Source: Bacteroidota bacterium (lineage in GTDB: Bacteria > Bacteroidota > Bacteroidia > Bacteroidales > NBLH01). Taken from it: DNA of 64,000 nucleotides. The notes beneath the pieces were generated by a model. The model was not told the origin of the DNA. It ran no database searches and was given only the letters and a program-made list of their open reading frames with translations. The stretch is taken from NCBI GenBank assembly GCA_025361565.1, contig JANYKN010000032.1:62001-126000 (forward strand), written 5' to 3'. Position numbers and translations under genes: made by a program. The stretch's first letter is position 1. Each line of letters begins with the position of its first letter. Positions 37,005 to 45,612 of this stretch are shown one piece after another.

Positions 37005-37418
37005 TTAATTTATCAATTCCACAGTTGGTTTATTGCCGAATCGTTGACTGGCATATTTTTCAATTACTTCTTTCCATCTCATTGCATCAACAGGTTTTAA
37101 AAGAAAATTAAATGGGAAATATTCATAGAATTTTGCCGCATGCTTTGTTTCCTCTGAAATAAAAATAATATCCAAATTTAGTTCCGGCATCTCCTTTAAC
37201 TCATCCAGAAGTCCAAAGCCATCTTTTATGGGTAAATTTATATCTATAATCACTAGATGTGGCCTATGGTTAAATATCATTATCCTGGCATCATCTACAT
37301 TGCCCACTTCGCCAATTATATATATGTTTTCAATCATTTTAAGATGCAACCTTATATTTTCACGCACAGCGGTTACGGAATCAACAATAAGTACTTTAAT
37401 GATTTTAGTATTTTGCAT
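37005..37418 (-). CDS. CheY-like single-domain response regulator
   Basis: This 137-residue protein has a receiver domain with the phosphoacceptor D59 in LVIIDINLPIKDG, the conserved T/S-like and K positions (IIFISEE, FLLKPVD), and no output domain. It probably acts by phosphotransfer or protein contact with the kinase located downstream. The frame can be extended to a TTG at 37436, but the ATG at 37418 fits best. A phased repeat lies at 37557-37625, about 150 bases upstream. Confidence 0.9.
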   Translation of the reverse strand: MQNTKIIKVLIVDSVTAVRENIRLHLKMIENIYIIGEVGNVDDARIMIFNHRPHLVIIDINLPIKDGFGLLDELKEMPELNLDIIFISEETKHAAKFYEYFPFNFLLKPVDAMRWKEVIEKYASQRFGNKPTVELIN

Positions 37419-37556
37419 TTTTGAAATGAATAACAAATAATTTGAATGTTATTTACCTTATTTGATTTTTGAATATTCATATTTGTTTAGTCCAATACAG
37501 GAATAAATCGATTTTCATTATCTAAATTAGGATATTTAATATTCAATAAAGAAGAA

Positions 37557-37625
37557 TTTGGAGCTGGATGTCCGAAACAGCATGTTTTGAGGACGAAACC
37601 AAGGTTTTGGAGTACGAATCCGATA
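37557..37625. repeat. Imperfect phased repeat upstream of the response regulator
   Basis: The motif CGAA(A/T)C occurs at 37573-37578, 37594-37599 and 37615-37620, exactly 21 bp apart. Each of the last two copies is preceded by TTTTG(G)AG. A period of 21 bp is two turns of the helix, so repeated binding sites for one regulator are plausible. The repeats lie about 150 bases ahead of the response-regulator start. Confidence 0.5.
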
Positions 37626-37657
37626 AGTTAAAAATTTATTTAATTGTTAAATGAAAG

Positions 37658-37693
37658 CCTCTGAACATGCAGGCCGATCTGTATGTTCAGAGG
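37658..37693. repeat. Perfect 11-bp inverted repeat
   Basis: CCTCTGAACAT (37658-37668) pairs with ATGTTCAGAGG (37683-37693) across a 14-base loop. On the minus strand it could terminate the small gene at 37890, as the following sequence is AT-rich but not a T-run. Confidence 0.6.
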
Positions 37694-37889
37694 TATAAAG
37701 TTTCCATTTGCTTATATACAAGTTAAATGCCTGATAAATAAACCAATAACAAGATGTTTAATCCATATTAAATCATCATTCGCTTTAAATCCCTAAGCCG
37801 ACTACTTGTCGCAAGGTATTAACCTTATAACCAGTAAGCAGCAGCCTGCTTAGTTCCAACTTATGTTGATATTGTTCGATAAGCATCCT

Positions 37890-38165
37890 TCATGCCCATT
37901 TCTTCACAAAGTAATTTTCCGATTTATCATCAAAATAAATATAGTTGTTTCCATCTGGTAAGCAGGGAGTATAACCATATTCTAATGACAATTCCGAATT
38001 ATTGAAAATTAGATTAACTATGTTTTCGTGAACATAAATCAATATGCATTTTATTCTATCATAGAAGTCAGTTTCCGATTCCAGAAATATAAAATCCAAC
38101 CAATTTGAACCCATCTCCGAATAGAATTTGTTGAAATCAACCTCCTTATTTTCAAAAAATCCCAA
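37890..38165 (-). CDS. Small hypothetical protein, doubtful
   Basis: A 91-residue acidic reading frame with aromatic-rich sequence (NWLDFIFLESETDFYDRI, YTPCLPDGNNYIYF). It begins with a TTG; the first in-frame ATG is at 38114, giving 74 residues. No family is recognised. It may be a small real gene or the remains of a longer one, since it sits in an otherwise gene-poor 1-kb stretch. Confidence 0.4.
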   Translation of the reverse strand: MGFFENKEVDFNKFYSEMGSNWLDFIFLESETDFYDRIKCILIYVHENIVNLIFNNSELSLEYGYTPCLPDGNNYIYFDDKSENYFVKKWA

Positions 38166-38464
38166 ATAATGATATACCTCTCATTTGTACATTATTATTT
38201 CTGCGAGTTGGTTTTCAAATTCCGGATCAATAAAATTGGCTCCACCAGAAAAGCTCGACAAATGAATGTTTTAAACGTTAGTTTATGCTTTTAACTCATT
38301 TTTGTCGAACCGAAAAAAGTAAAACAAAAAACATTGTCCAATATTTTGTACTTCTATATGTTACATTGTGAAACTTATTTATCACTTTTGAATAATTTTT
38401 AATACAAATTTTGTCTTTAAATGGTTTTTTGTCATTTTTAGTCAAACCTTAATAAATTGGATGT

Positions 38465-39463
38465 ATGAACAAGCTTATTTGGATTTTTCTTTTTTGCTTT
38501 TTGTTAATACAATTTGAATTACCCACAAATTGCTACAGTCAACAGGAGAATGTATATTATTGGTTTACCATGCAATTAGGGAAAATGCTTGATAAAGAAA
38601 CAAGTACAAACCGGATTTTTGTAAAAAACATTGAAAAAGAAATAATTTCCGGCACATACGAACAATTCCTGAAAGAACACTTACTTGGTCTTAAGTCTGG
38701 CAAAATTGCAATTGGCCCTTTTTCAGGAATTGCACAGGCAGAGAAATCCCAACTATTATACAAATATGCTGGAAGTAATATTGATGTTCCTGCAAAGGAA
38801 TTGATTTCGACTGAAGATGATTCTTTGTATAACTTTTTCTTCACAAAGCCATTTTCAGAAGACTTTCAACAAGAAATTAATTTTGAGCGTATTCCCTCAC
38901 GCATTACCAACGGCACTAAAGATGAATTCATGGAATTATTGAATGAAGGACTTCATTTTGAAAGATTGGCAATTGGGCCATTTAACAGCTATGAAACAGC
39001 AGAAAAATCAAAATTTGCATATCTAAAAAATACTGAATCAGGATCAGATAATTCTCAGGATTCATTAAATAATCTAGATTTAAAAATAATGTCAAAAAAG
39101 TGGAAATCCTTAAATCTGGAAATAACAAAACAGTCTGACAATAATGAAATTAACAAATTCGCCTATCGATTTAGTACAAAATTTCCAAGAAAATACTTTG
39201 TCAGCGATGCCTTTCAAATCATTACAATAACATCATATTACAAGGATTCTTTTCATAATTCAAGTTCAAGTTTTACACTACAAGGCGAAAATGTTTCTGA
39301 CAACAATCCTGTTATTTCATTCGAAATGGGCACAGTATATATCAATGTTCTTTATTTTGACATGCTTAAAGCTGCAAAAATAAATGGCTTTTTAATAGAG
39401 AGTTTTATATATAACAATTCTGAAATGATAGAATTAGATCCGATTTATATTACTGTAAAATAG
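38465..39463 (+). CDS. Exported protein with tandem SPOR-like repeats (332-aa paralogue B)
   Basis: A 332-residue exported protein (signal peptide about 1-25, ending NCYSQ) with the same length and plan as the protein at 23349-24347. Two repeats are visible: SGTYEQFLKEHLLGLKSGK with IAIGPFSGIAQAEKS, and NGTKDEFMELLNEGLHFER with LAIGPFNSYETAEKS. The shared segment ENVSDNNPVISFE is near the C-terminus. The GPF...A pattern suggests SPOR-like peptidoglycan binding, which is inference. It is a single-gene unit. Confidence 0.75.
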   Translation: MNKLIWIFLFCFLLIQFELPTNCYSQQENVYYWFTMQLGKMLDKETSTNRIFVKNIEKEIISGTYEQFLKEHLLGLKSGKIAIGPFSGIAQAEKSQLLYKYAGSNIDVPAKELISTEDDSLYNFFFTKPFSEDFQQEINFERIPSRITNGTKDEFMELLNEGLHFERLAIGPFNSYETAEKSKFAYLKNTESGSDNSQDSLNNLDLKIMSKKWKSLNLEITKQSDNNEINKFAYRFSTKFPRKYFVSDAFQIITITSYYKDSFHNSSSSFTLQGENVSDNNPVISFEMGTVYINVLYFDMLKAAKINGFLIESFIYNNSEMIELDPIYITVK

Positions 39464-39570
39464 AATTAATTATGATGAAACATAAATATCAGATAAGTTT
39501 CCATCAACATACTTTACCTATTGATTGAATCTTCAAATTCAAAATGAAACATTCATTAATCTTTCATTTT

Positions 39571-39601
39571 TTGTAACTTTTCAAAAAAGATTCTATATTT
39601 G
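39571..39601 (+). promoter_or_regulatory. Bacteroidota-type promoter with no gene behind it
   Basis: TTG at 39571-39573 and TATATTTG at 39594-39601, 20 bases apart, match the -33/-7 consensus well. A terminator follows about 40 bases later, so the promoter should drive a short RNA. Confidence 0.5.
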
Positions 39602-39606
39602 CTCAA

Positions 39607-39674
39607 CATACACAATCTTCTCACCTTACAATGAGAAACGGATGCTGTCAATTTTGGCAGCATCTTTTATTTTA
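39607..39674 (+). ncRNA. Candidate small RNA, about 65 nt
   Basis: A transcript starting about 6 bases after the -7 element would end at the hairpin at 39641-39664. The RNA would be roughly 65-70 nt and lies between two convergent genes. It also contains a short frame (ATG at 39631, 18 codons) without a clear ribosome site, so a tiny peptide cannot be excluded. Confidence 0.35.
39641..39672 (+). terminator. Rho-independent terminator of the candidate small RNA
   Basis: GATGCTG pairs with CAGCATC, with an inner CAA/TTG, and is followed by TTTTATTTTAT on the plus strand. Confidence 0.7.
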
Positions 39675-39721
39675 TATAAATGATTGATTGATAATTGGAA
39701 AAGCTGTATATTAAAATATTT

Positions 39722-40201
39722 TCAACCTCTGATATTGTCTTTTCTTACCCTATCCAAATCCCTTTTTGAGTCACGATCTTTAATATCATCGCGTTTATCT
39801 GAAACTTTTTTCCCTTTTGAAAGTGCAATCTCAATTTTAATAAATCCCTTTTCGGTGATAAAGAGTTTGGTAGGGACAATGGTTAAACCAGCCGTTTTTA
39901 CTTTTTTTGAGAGTTTATCCAACTCACGCCTTTTAAGGAGGAGTTTACGTTCACGTTTTGGATCGTGGTTGGCATATCCACCATGTGAATATTCGGTAAT
40001 ATTCATTAAAAGATAAAGCTCGGGCTTATCGGGTTTTTTATAATTGGGGATAAAACGGCAATAGGCATCAACCAAACTGGCATGGCCCGCACGGATTGAT
40101 TTTATTTCTGTTCCACACAATTGGATGCCAGCCACAAATTTCTCAATAAATTCAAATTGGAAACGGGCTCTTTTATTTTGTATGAAGATATCTGATGCCA
40201 T
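39722..40201 (-). CDS. smpB: SsrA-binding protein SmpB
   Basis: SmpB binds tmRNA and brings it to stalled ribosomes for trans-translation. The 159-residue protein starts with NKRARFQFEFIEKFVAGIQL, has the conserved GTEIKSIRAGHASLVDAYCRF and the loop HDPKRERKLLLKRRELDKL, and ends in the basic tail (KKVSDKRDDIKDRDSKRDLDR region) that enters the mRNA channel. A possible TATTTTTG promoter is at 40231-40238 on the minus strand. Confidence 0.97.
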   Translation of the reverse strand: MASDIFIQNKRARFQFEFIEKFVAGIQLCGTEIKSIRAGHASLVDAYCRFIPNYKKPDKPELYLLMNITEYSHGGYANHDPKRERKLLLKRRELDKLSKKVKTAGLTIVPTKLFITEKGFIKIEIALSKGKKVSDKRDDIKDRDSKRDLDRVRKDNIRG

Positions 40202-40334
40202 ATATTAAACTCCCCTAATTTATGGGTTTGCAAAAATACAAAATAAAACTTTTGCGACATACATAAAAACCTAAATAACTGAATTAAAACTGCTTTTACG
40301 TGTAAATAAGTTTCAGTATAGCAAAAAAACACAG

Positions 40335-40342
40335 TACTTTTG
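40335..40342 (+). promoter_or_regulatory. -7 element ahead of miaA
   Basis: TACTTTTG fits TAnnTTTG and lies 40 bases before the miaA ATG at 40383. Confidence 0.4.
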
Positions 40343-40382
40343 TAATTGATAACTAGAGGGATTAAGGCAATTTTTAGCAATA

Positions 40383-41330
40383 ATGAAAGATTTAATTGAT
40401 GCAGCAAGTTCTTATGATTTAATTACCATATTAGGCGCTACAGCCGGGGGAAAAACGTCATTTGCTGCAAATTTAGCTCATTCTTTGCAAGCTGAGATTA
40501 TCAGTGCCGATTCCAGACAGGTTTATCGGAATATGAATATTGGAACAGGAAAGGATTATGAAGATTACCAGATTAATGATGAGCGTATTCCGGTACATTT
40601 GATAGATATTTTAGAGCCGGGAGAAAAATACAATGTATATCAATTTCAAAAAGATTTCATTAAGGTTTATAAAGATATTAAAAGCAGGAAAAAAAAAGCA
40701 ATTCTTTGTGGAGGTTCTGGTTTGTATATTGAGTCTGTTGTAAAAGATTATCAATTAATTACAGTGCCCGAAAATGAAGAATTTCATCAGAAGTTTGAAG
40801 CAAAATCAATTGATGAGTTGATACCTGTTTTGGAATCGTATAAACAATTACACAATGTTTCCGATACGAGTGATAAACAAAGATTAATCCGTGCAATAGA
40901 AATAGCTGAATACTATTCAAATAATCCTGATGAATCAACAACACCGGGGAAAATGAAGCATCTGGTGCTGGGCATACAATTCGATAGGAATTCGCGCAGA
41001 AAACGGATAAGTGAAAGATTAAAACAAAGACTGGAAAATGGAATGATTGAAGAAGTTCAAGGATTAATTGATTCGGGAGTTAGCCAAGAAACATTGATTT
41101 ATTATGGACTTGAATATAAATACATTACCTTATATTTGCAGGGTAAAATCACTTACGATGAAATGTTCAGACAGCTTGAGACTGCTATTCACCAATTTTC
41201 AAAAAGGCAGATGACCTGGTTTAGACGAATGGAACGAAATGGAACTGAGATTAACTGGTTGGAAGGGACAATGAGTATCCTTCAGAAAATGGAAACGGTT
41301 TACGAAATACTTAAAAAAAAGAATAATTAA
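40383..41330 (+). CDS. miaA: tRNA dimethylallyltransferase MiaA
   Basis: MiaA transfers a dimethylallyl group to N6 of A37 in tRNAs that read UNN codons. The 315-residue protein has the P-loop GATAGGKT (18-25), SADSRQVYRNMNIGTGK, HLIDIL, LCGGSGLYIESVV and the C-terminal RQLETAIHQFSKRQMTWFRR motif. The following pseudouridine synthase gene starts 18 bases after its stop, so the two RNA-modification genes are probably co-transcribed. Confidence 0.96.
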   Translation: MKDLIDAASSYDLITILGATAGGKTSFAANLAHSLQAEIISADSRQVYRNMNIGTGKDYEDYQINDERIPVHLIDILEPGEKYNVYQFQKDFIKVYKDIKSRKKKAILCGGSGLYIESVVKDYQLITVPENEEFHQKFEAKSIDELIPVLESYKQLHNVSDTSDKQRLIRAIEIAEYYSNNPDESTTPGKMKHLVLGIQFDRNSRRKRISERLKQRLENGMIEEVQGLIDSGVSQETLIYYGLEYKYITLYLQGKITYDEMFRQLETAIHQFSKRQMTWFRRMERNGTEINWLEGTMSILQKMETVYEILKKKNN

Positions 41331-41348
41331 TTGCATTAATCAAATTAT

Positions 41349-42197
41349 ATGTCAGAATTTTATAAAAAAAACAAGAAAACTTCAAGTACAAAGCCTGATC
41401 CTGAAAAGGGTAAATTTGTTAAAAAAAGCTTTGATAAGAAACCTGAAGAAATAAAACCGGTTCAAAAAATCGATCCTTTGGCTCCCTTACGGTTGAATAA
41501 ATATATTGCAGCGTCAGGAATTTGCTCAAGGCGCGAAGCTGATGAACTGATCAAATTAGGACAAGTTAAAGTTAATGGAGTTACTGTTGTGGAGGTTGGA
41601 ACCAAGGTTTTAATTACCGATAAAGTTGAACTAAACAAGAAAGTGCTAAATCCTGAGAAAAAAGTATATATCCTATTAAACAAGCCAAAGGATTATGTTT
41701 GCACGTTGAGTGATCCTCATGCCGAAAAAACAGTGCTCGATTTAATACATCATACCGGCAACGAACGAATTTACCCAGTTGGCAGGCTTGACAAAAACAC
41801 AACCGGCGTTCTGCTTTTAACAAATGATGGCGAGTTGACCAAAAAACTGACTCATCCATCATATAATAAAAAGAAAGTATACCATGTAGTGCTTGACAAA
41901 GACGCTACCAAAGCCCAATTGCAAGAAATTTTGGAGGGAATTGAATTAGAAGATGGTATTATAAAAGCAGATTCTATAAGTTTTGTAGATGAAAGCGATA
42001 AGAGCCAAATTGGAATTGAATTGCATTCTGGCAGAAACCGCATTGTCAGAAGGATATTCGAGCACTTTGGCTTTCGTATCGAAAAACTCGACAGGGTTTA
42101 TTTTGCAGGATTAACTAAAAAGAATGTACCTCGTGGGAAATGGCGTTACCTTGCTGAAATGGAAATTTCGATGTTGATGATGGGCTCCTATGAATAA
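41349..42197 (+). CDS. rRNA pseudouridine synthase (RsuA/RluB family)
   Basis: This 282-residue enzyme isomerises uridine to pseudouridine in rRNA. A basic, low-complexity N-terminus (1-45) precedes an S4 RNA-binding domain (LRLNKYIAASGICSRREADEL...GQVKVNG) and a catalytic domain with the aspartate D148 in VGRLDKNTTGVLLLTNDG. LILNKPK-like and GRNRIVRRIFEHFGF motifs fit the RluB/RsuA group. Which rRNA position it modifies cannot be read from sequence. Bacteroidota RluB homologues often have such charged N-terminal extensions. Confidence 0.94.
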   Translation: MSEFYKKNKKTSSTKPDPEKGKFVKKSFDKKPEEIKPVQKIDPLAPLRLNKYIAASGICSRREADELIKLGQVKVNGVTVVEVGTKVLITDKVELNKKVLNPEKKVYILLNKPKDYVCTLSDPHAEKTVLDLIHHTGNERIYPVGRLDKNTTGVLLLTNDGELTKKLTHPSYNKKKVYHVVLDKDATKAQLQEILEGIELEDGIIKADSISFVDESDKSQIGIELHSGRNRIVRRIFEHFGFRIEKLDRVYFAGLTKKNVPRGKWRYLAEMEISMLMMGSYE

Positions 42198-42387
42198 AAA
42201 TGCATTTATCTTAAATTGATGAACTTACTTTAAAAAGGTAAAAAGCCACGAATTCACGAACTGTTAATTAATATATCAATATTTTACGAATATATATTAT
42301 TTCACAAAATCCAGAAACGATGTTTTTGGAGTGGACTCATTGATTTAAATATTTTAAGATAATCCCACTTTCAAAATCAATATTTAC

Positions 42388-43632
42388 ATGAGTAAAGTAT
42401 TTCTGTGCCTGATGTTTCTCGCTTCTTTATACATGATCTCAAATGGTCAAACTTTAAAAAAGGAAGAAAGCAAAGAAAAACTTATAGCTGAAATTGATAG
42501 CATTCTCCAAAGTCAGGTTGATAGAGATAAAATTCCCGGTGCGGTAATCCTAATCAAAAAAGACAGCCAGATTATTTACAGGCAAGCCTTCGGATTTGCC
42601 CAGAAATATGATTTCAACCATCAAAAGCTCAATCCACCTGAAAAAATGTCGGCTGAGCATCTTTTTGATATCGCTTCATTAACTAAAGTAATTGGCACTG
42701 CAACATCAATTATGTTATTGGTTGACAAGGGGCTCGTCAATGTTGATGATCCTGTTGGAAAATACATCAAAGACTTTAATACACCAGAAAAGAAAAATAT
42801 AACGCTACGGAATTTACTTACACACACATCAGGTTTGTGCGAATGGTATCCCCTTTATTATCGATCTGCAAATAAGGAGGAGTGTTACAGATTAATTAGT
42901 GAATTGCCACTCAAATATCAAATTGGTAAAGGTCATCATTACAGCGATTTGGGATATATTATATTAGGCGAAATTATTGAAACTGTTAGTGGTTTGACAT
43001 TGGAACAATTTATGAAACAAAATATTTTCGTCCCTTTGGCAATGAATAACACAACCTATAACCCCCTTTTAGGTAATTTTAAAAAAATAGCAGCCACATC
43101 ACCCGGTAATCCATATGAAAAAAGAATGGTTTATGATTCTATACTTGGATTTAAATTTAAGGAAATTGATCCTGACCAATGGAATGGCTGGCGAAAGTAT
43201 ATGTTAAAAGGCGAAGTAAACGATGGCAATACATGGTATGCCAATGGAGGAATTTCAGGTGCTGCAGGATTGTTTTCTACCATTGATGATTTGCAGAAAC
43301 TGCTTGATATGCTGATTAATAATGGAAAAGTTGGACCGATTCAGTTTATTTCGGAAAAAACTTTAAACGCATTTTTTACAAAGGACAAATTCAAAAACGG
43401 TCTTGGGTGGATAATGGATACGAACAACTCGATTATGAAGAACTCGCCTGACGGAACCTTTGGCCACACCGGATTTACAGGTACAAGTATTGTTGTTATT
43501 CCTAAATATAAAGCTTCAGTAATACTCTTAATTAATCGACAAAATATGGGTTTGATAAATAATAAAGAATATTACGGTTTGAATTCATTGAGGCAACAAA
43601 TATTTAAATCTGTTTTAGATTATTGTAAATGA
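42388..43632 (+). CDS. Exported serine hydrolase (class C beta-lactamase-like)
   Basis: This 414-residue exported protein (signal peptide about 1-20) belongs to the beta-lactamase class C/penicillin-binding-protein-like hydrolases. The nucleophile pair S97-x-x-K100 is in DIASLTKVIG, the second motif is the Tyr of HHYSDLGY, and the third is GHTGFTG. Members include esterases and D-aminopeptidases as well as beta-lactamases, so the substrate is unknown. It is a single-gene unit facing the YciI gene. Confidence 0.92.
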   Translation: MSKVFLCLMFLASLYMISNGQTLKKEESKEKLIAEIDSILQSQVDRDKIPGAVILIKKDSQIIYRQAFGFAQKYDFNHQKLNPPEKMSAEHLFDIASLTKVIGTATSIMLLVDKGLVNVDDPVGKYIKDFNTPEKKNITLRNLLTHTSGLCEWYPLYYRSANKEECYRLISELPLKYQIGKGHHYSDLGYIILGEIIETVSGLTLEQFMKQNIFVPLAMNNTTYNPLLGNFKKIAATSPGNPYEKRMVYDSILGFKFKEIDPDQWNGWRKYMLKGEVNDGNTWYANGGISGAAGLFSTIDDLQKLLDMLINNGKVGPIQFISEKTLNAFFTKDKFKNGLGWIMDTNNSIMKNSPDGTFGHTGFTGTSIVVIPKYKASVILLINRQNMGLINNKEYYGLNSLRQQIFKSVLDYCK

Positions 43633-43645
43633 ATGGTCCTTCGTA

Positions 43646-43936
43646 CTACTCAATTTTCGCTAGTCGAAATGGTTTAATCTCGACTTTTTCCCAAACTCCT
43701 TTTGTTATATAGGGTTCGTCTTTTAGTCTTTCATCGAGTGCTTGCCTGTCAGTAAACTCATATAAAATTGTGGATCCAATCATTTTTCCAGTTTCATCAA
43801 GGATTGCACCGCCAAATAAAAACTTGCCTGATTTTTTCAGCCAAGCTATTTTTTGGAGATGTTCTTCACGAACTTTTAACCTGCGATCGAGAACATCTGG
43901 ATCTGTTCCGTCATAAGCTATTAGTAGAAATTGCAT
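43646..43936 (-). CDS. YciI family protein
   Basis: A 96-residue YciI-like protein (ferredoxin-like alpha/beta fold): MQFLLIAYDGTDPDVLDRR, REEHLQKIAWLKKSGKFLFGGAILD, EFTDRQALDERLKDEPYITKGVWEKVEI. The conserved His of REEHL is present. Biochemical roles differ among members, so no reaction can be named. Confidence 0.9.
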   Translation of the reverse strand: MQFLLIAYDGTDPDVLDRRLKVREEHLQKIAWLKKSGKFLFGGAILDETGKMIGSTILYEFTDRQALDERLKDEPYITKGVWEKVEIKPFRLAKIE

Positions 43937-44392
43937 AATATCCTTTTTATAATCTGGTTCGAATAATCTTCCATCAGATTTGATTTATAAAAAATTGAAC
44001 TATTTCATCTAGGCAATCGCATTTAAAATATTGTCAAATAATAATTTAAGAAAGCCTTTTTTAATAGACTTTACTTTTTTGGCTACCACCCAAAAAAGTA
44101 ACAAAAAAGGTCACCGCTGCCGGTAAATTTGCTAAAACTACGCCACAAAAGGCTAAAATCTTGAATGTTGCCGAAGCATATTATTGCGATGCTTATTGTT
44201 TACTACTGGCAACGTCAATCTTTTTTTAACGCCTTTTTCTTTGTAGTTTACTCGCTTTGCTCATGAGAAAAGTTCTTAACGCAATTTCCCAGATGCGGCT
44301 CAAGTACGCATAATCACCATAGGTTCACTATGTATCGGTTCACGCTAATTTTTTTTTGTTGGGATTGCGCAGATTATTTTATTGATTATCAA
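43937..44392. other. Intergenic stretch with higher G+C and nested hairpins
   Basis: The segment from about 44079 to 44360 is richer in G+C than other spacers. It holds a nested fold: GTTGCC (44167-44172) with GGCAAC (44208-44213), and AAGCAT (44174-44179) with ATGCTT (44189-44194). I found no uninterrupted frame. It has the look of a dispersed Bacteroidota intergenic repeat or of a structured RNA. Confidence 0.45.
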
Positions 44393-44710
44393 TTATTTTC
44401 CAAACAATCCTCCTAAATTTGGCAGCATACCCTGTGCTACTTTGCTCATTTCAACTTCCTGGGTTTCTTTGGCTTTTTCCAACGCTTTGTTTATGGCCAC
44501 AATGATCAAATCTTCAATTTCGGATTTGTCTTTGCTTTGCAACAATTGATCAGAAATGTCAATATTTACAATTTTTAAATTGCAGTCGGCTTTAACTTTA
44601 ATCAAACCACCTTCAACTTCGGCATCAACAAAAATATTCGAAAGTTGTTTTTTTGTTTCTTCCATTTGCTTTTGGGCTTCCTGAATTTTGCCCATAAAAT
44701 CGCCTAGCAT
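44393..44710 (-). CDS. YbaB/EbfC family nucleoid-associated protein
   Basis: A 105-residue DNA-binding protein of the YbaB/EbfC family: GKIQEAQKQMEETKKQLSN (long helix), VEGGLIKVKADCNLKIVNIDI and the C-terminal KALEKAKETQEVEMSKVAQGMLP. It forms dimers and binds DNA along the nucleoid. A TACATTTG promoter-like element lies upstream at 44736-44743 on the minus strand. The recombination genes recR and dnaX that often accompany it are not nearby. Confidence 0.94.
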   Translation of the reverse strand: MLGDFMGKIQEAQKQMEETKKQLSNIFVDAEVEGGLIKVKADCNLKIVNIDISDQLLQSKDKSEIEDLIIVAINKALEKAKETQEVEMSKVAQGMLPNLGGLFGK

Positions 44711-44819
44711 ATTTTTAGTTTTAAGTTTTGCTTTACAAATGTATGAAGATTTTGGTTATATGACATTAAATAATCAGAACTACACTTGCATAATATAACA
44801 CCAGTTTAATTTTCATTTC

Positions 44820-45485
44820 TCAATTCACTTTCCGTGATAAATAAACCTCAAAATACACTTTTTGATTTTCAATATGATCGTCCATGCCTATAAACACATA
44901 ACTTTCAAGCAATTCGAAACCATTACTGTGAAGCATATTTTTTACGTGATCGTTCGTATGCCTGTAAACTAATAATCCTTGATCATTATTTATCTTGCTA
45001 TAAATGCCGGTTATTTCGGTTTCACTAAAATTGCCTAAATACTTTGATTCCATTGGAAAAGTGGTAAAACAAAAATATCCCTGAGTTTTAAGTTGTTTGC
45101 TAACTTTCCTTACGATATGTTCAAAATCACCAACTAAATGAAACACCGCATTTGAAATGATATGATCGAATTCAATATCAGGGAAATGTAAATCATGACT
45201 AGCCAAATCTGAAAACACTACCTCTTCAGCAATTTTCTTCTGACTGCAAAGCCGTATCATTTCTGCCGAACCATCAACACCATAAATCTTTAATCCTGCA
45301 TTTTTAAATGGGATTGAAGCTGCTCCGGTTCCCATTCCTATATCAAGCAAGGAATCACCTTTTCTGACAAAAGGCTTCATCAGGTTAAATATGATTTCCG
45401 GGCCTTTCCAGTTTCTATCTGCTATATAATTATCGTAACCAGGTGCAAACTCATTGGTCAGTTTTAATGTATTTTCTGAATTCAT
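44820..45485 (-). CDS. Class I SAM-dependent methyltransferase
   Basis: This 221-residue methyltransferase shows motif I LLDIGMGTGAAS, motif II KIYGVDGSAEM and FDHIISNAVFHLV around motif IV, so the S-adenosylmethionine fold is clear. The acceptor is unknown. It is a single-gene unit; its downstream and upstream neighbours do not suggest a pathway. Confidence 0.9.
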   Translation of the reverse strand: MNSENTLKLTNEFAPGYDNYIADRNWKGPEIIFNLMKPFVRKGDSLLDIGMGTGAASIPFKNAGLKIYGVDGSAEMIRLCSQKKIAEEVVFSDLASHDLHFPDIEFDHIISNAVFHLVGDFEHIVRKVSKQLKTQGYFCFTTFPMESKYLGNFSETEITGIYSKINNDQGLLVYRHTNDHVKNMLHSNGFELLESYVFIGMDDHIENQKVYFEVYLSRKVN

Positions 45486-45532
45486 TTTTATTGTAAAATT
45501 AGGAATTACTTTGGGAAATTGGGATTAAAAAA

Positions 45533-45560
45533 GCCGCTGAATTTCAGTGGCTTATTTTTT
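45533..45560. terminator. Bidirectional terminator-like hairpin
   Basis: GCCGCTGA pairs with TCAGTGGC (one G-T pair) and is followed by TTATTTTTT on the plus strand. It lies between the methyltransferase start and the ferredoxin stop, so it most likely ends the minus-strand ferredoxin transcript as well, helped by the A-run on the other side. Confidence 0.65.
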
Positions 45561-45561
45561 T

Positions 45562-45581
45562 AGACGCACGATGGTGCGTCT
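45562..45581. repeat. Perfect REP-like palindrome
   Basis: AGACGCAC GATG GTGCGTCT is a perfect 8-bp stem with a 4-base loop and a following CTAC. Sequences of this kind recur as dispersed palindromes in many bacterial genomes, including Bacteroidota. It adjoins the terminator at 45533-45560. Confidence 0.7.
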
Positions 45582-45612
45582 CTACGGTAACAAATATGAA
45601 ATGTGTGTTCTT

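Larger units (their letters stand above)
37437..37889. other. Intergenic region with repeats
   Basis: About 450 bases between the response regulator and the small orphan gene. It holds the phased repeat at 37557-37625 and the inverted repeat at 37658-37693. The part from about 37780 to 37880 has more G+C than its surroundings, but every frame I read is broken by stops. Confidence 0.45.

Noticed and set aside
37780-37880. Possible remains of a transposase or other coding sequence
   Set aside because: Both strands are broken by stops and no family motif is readable.
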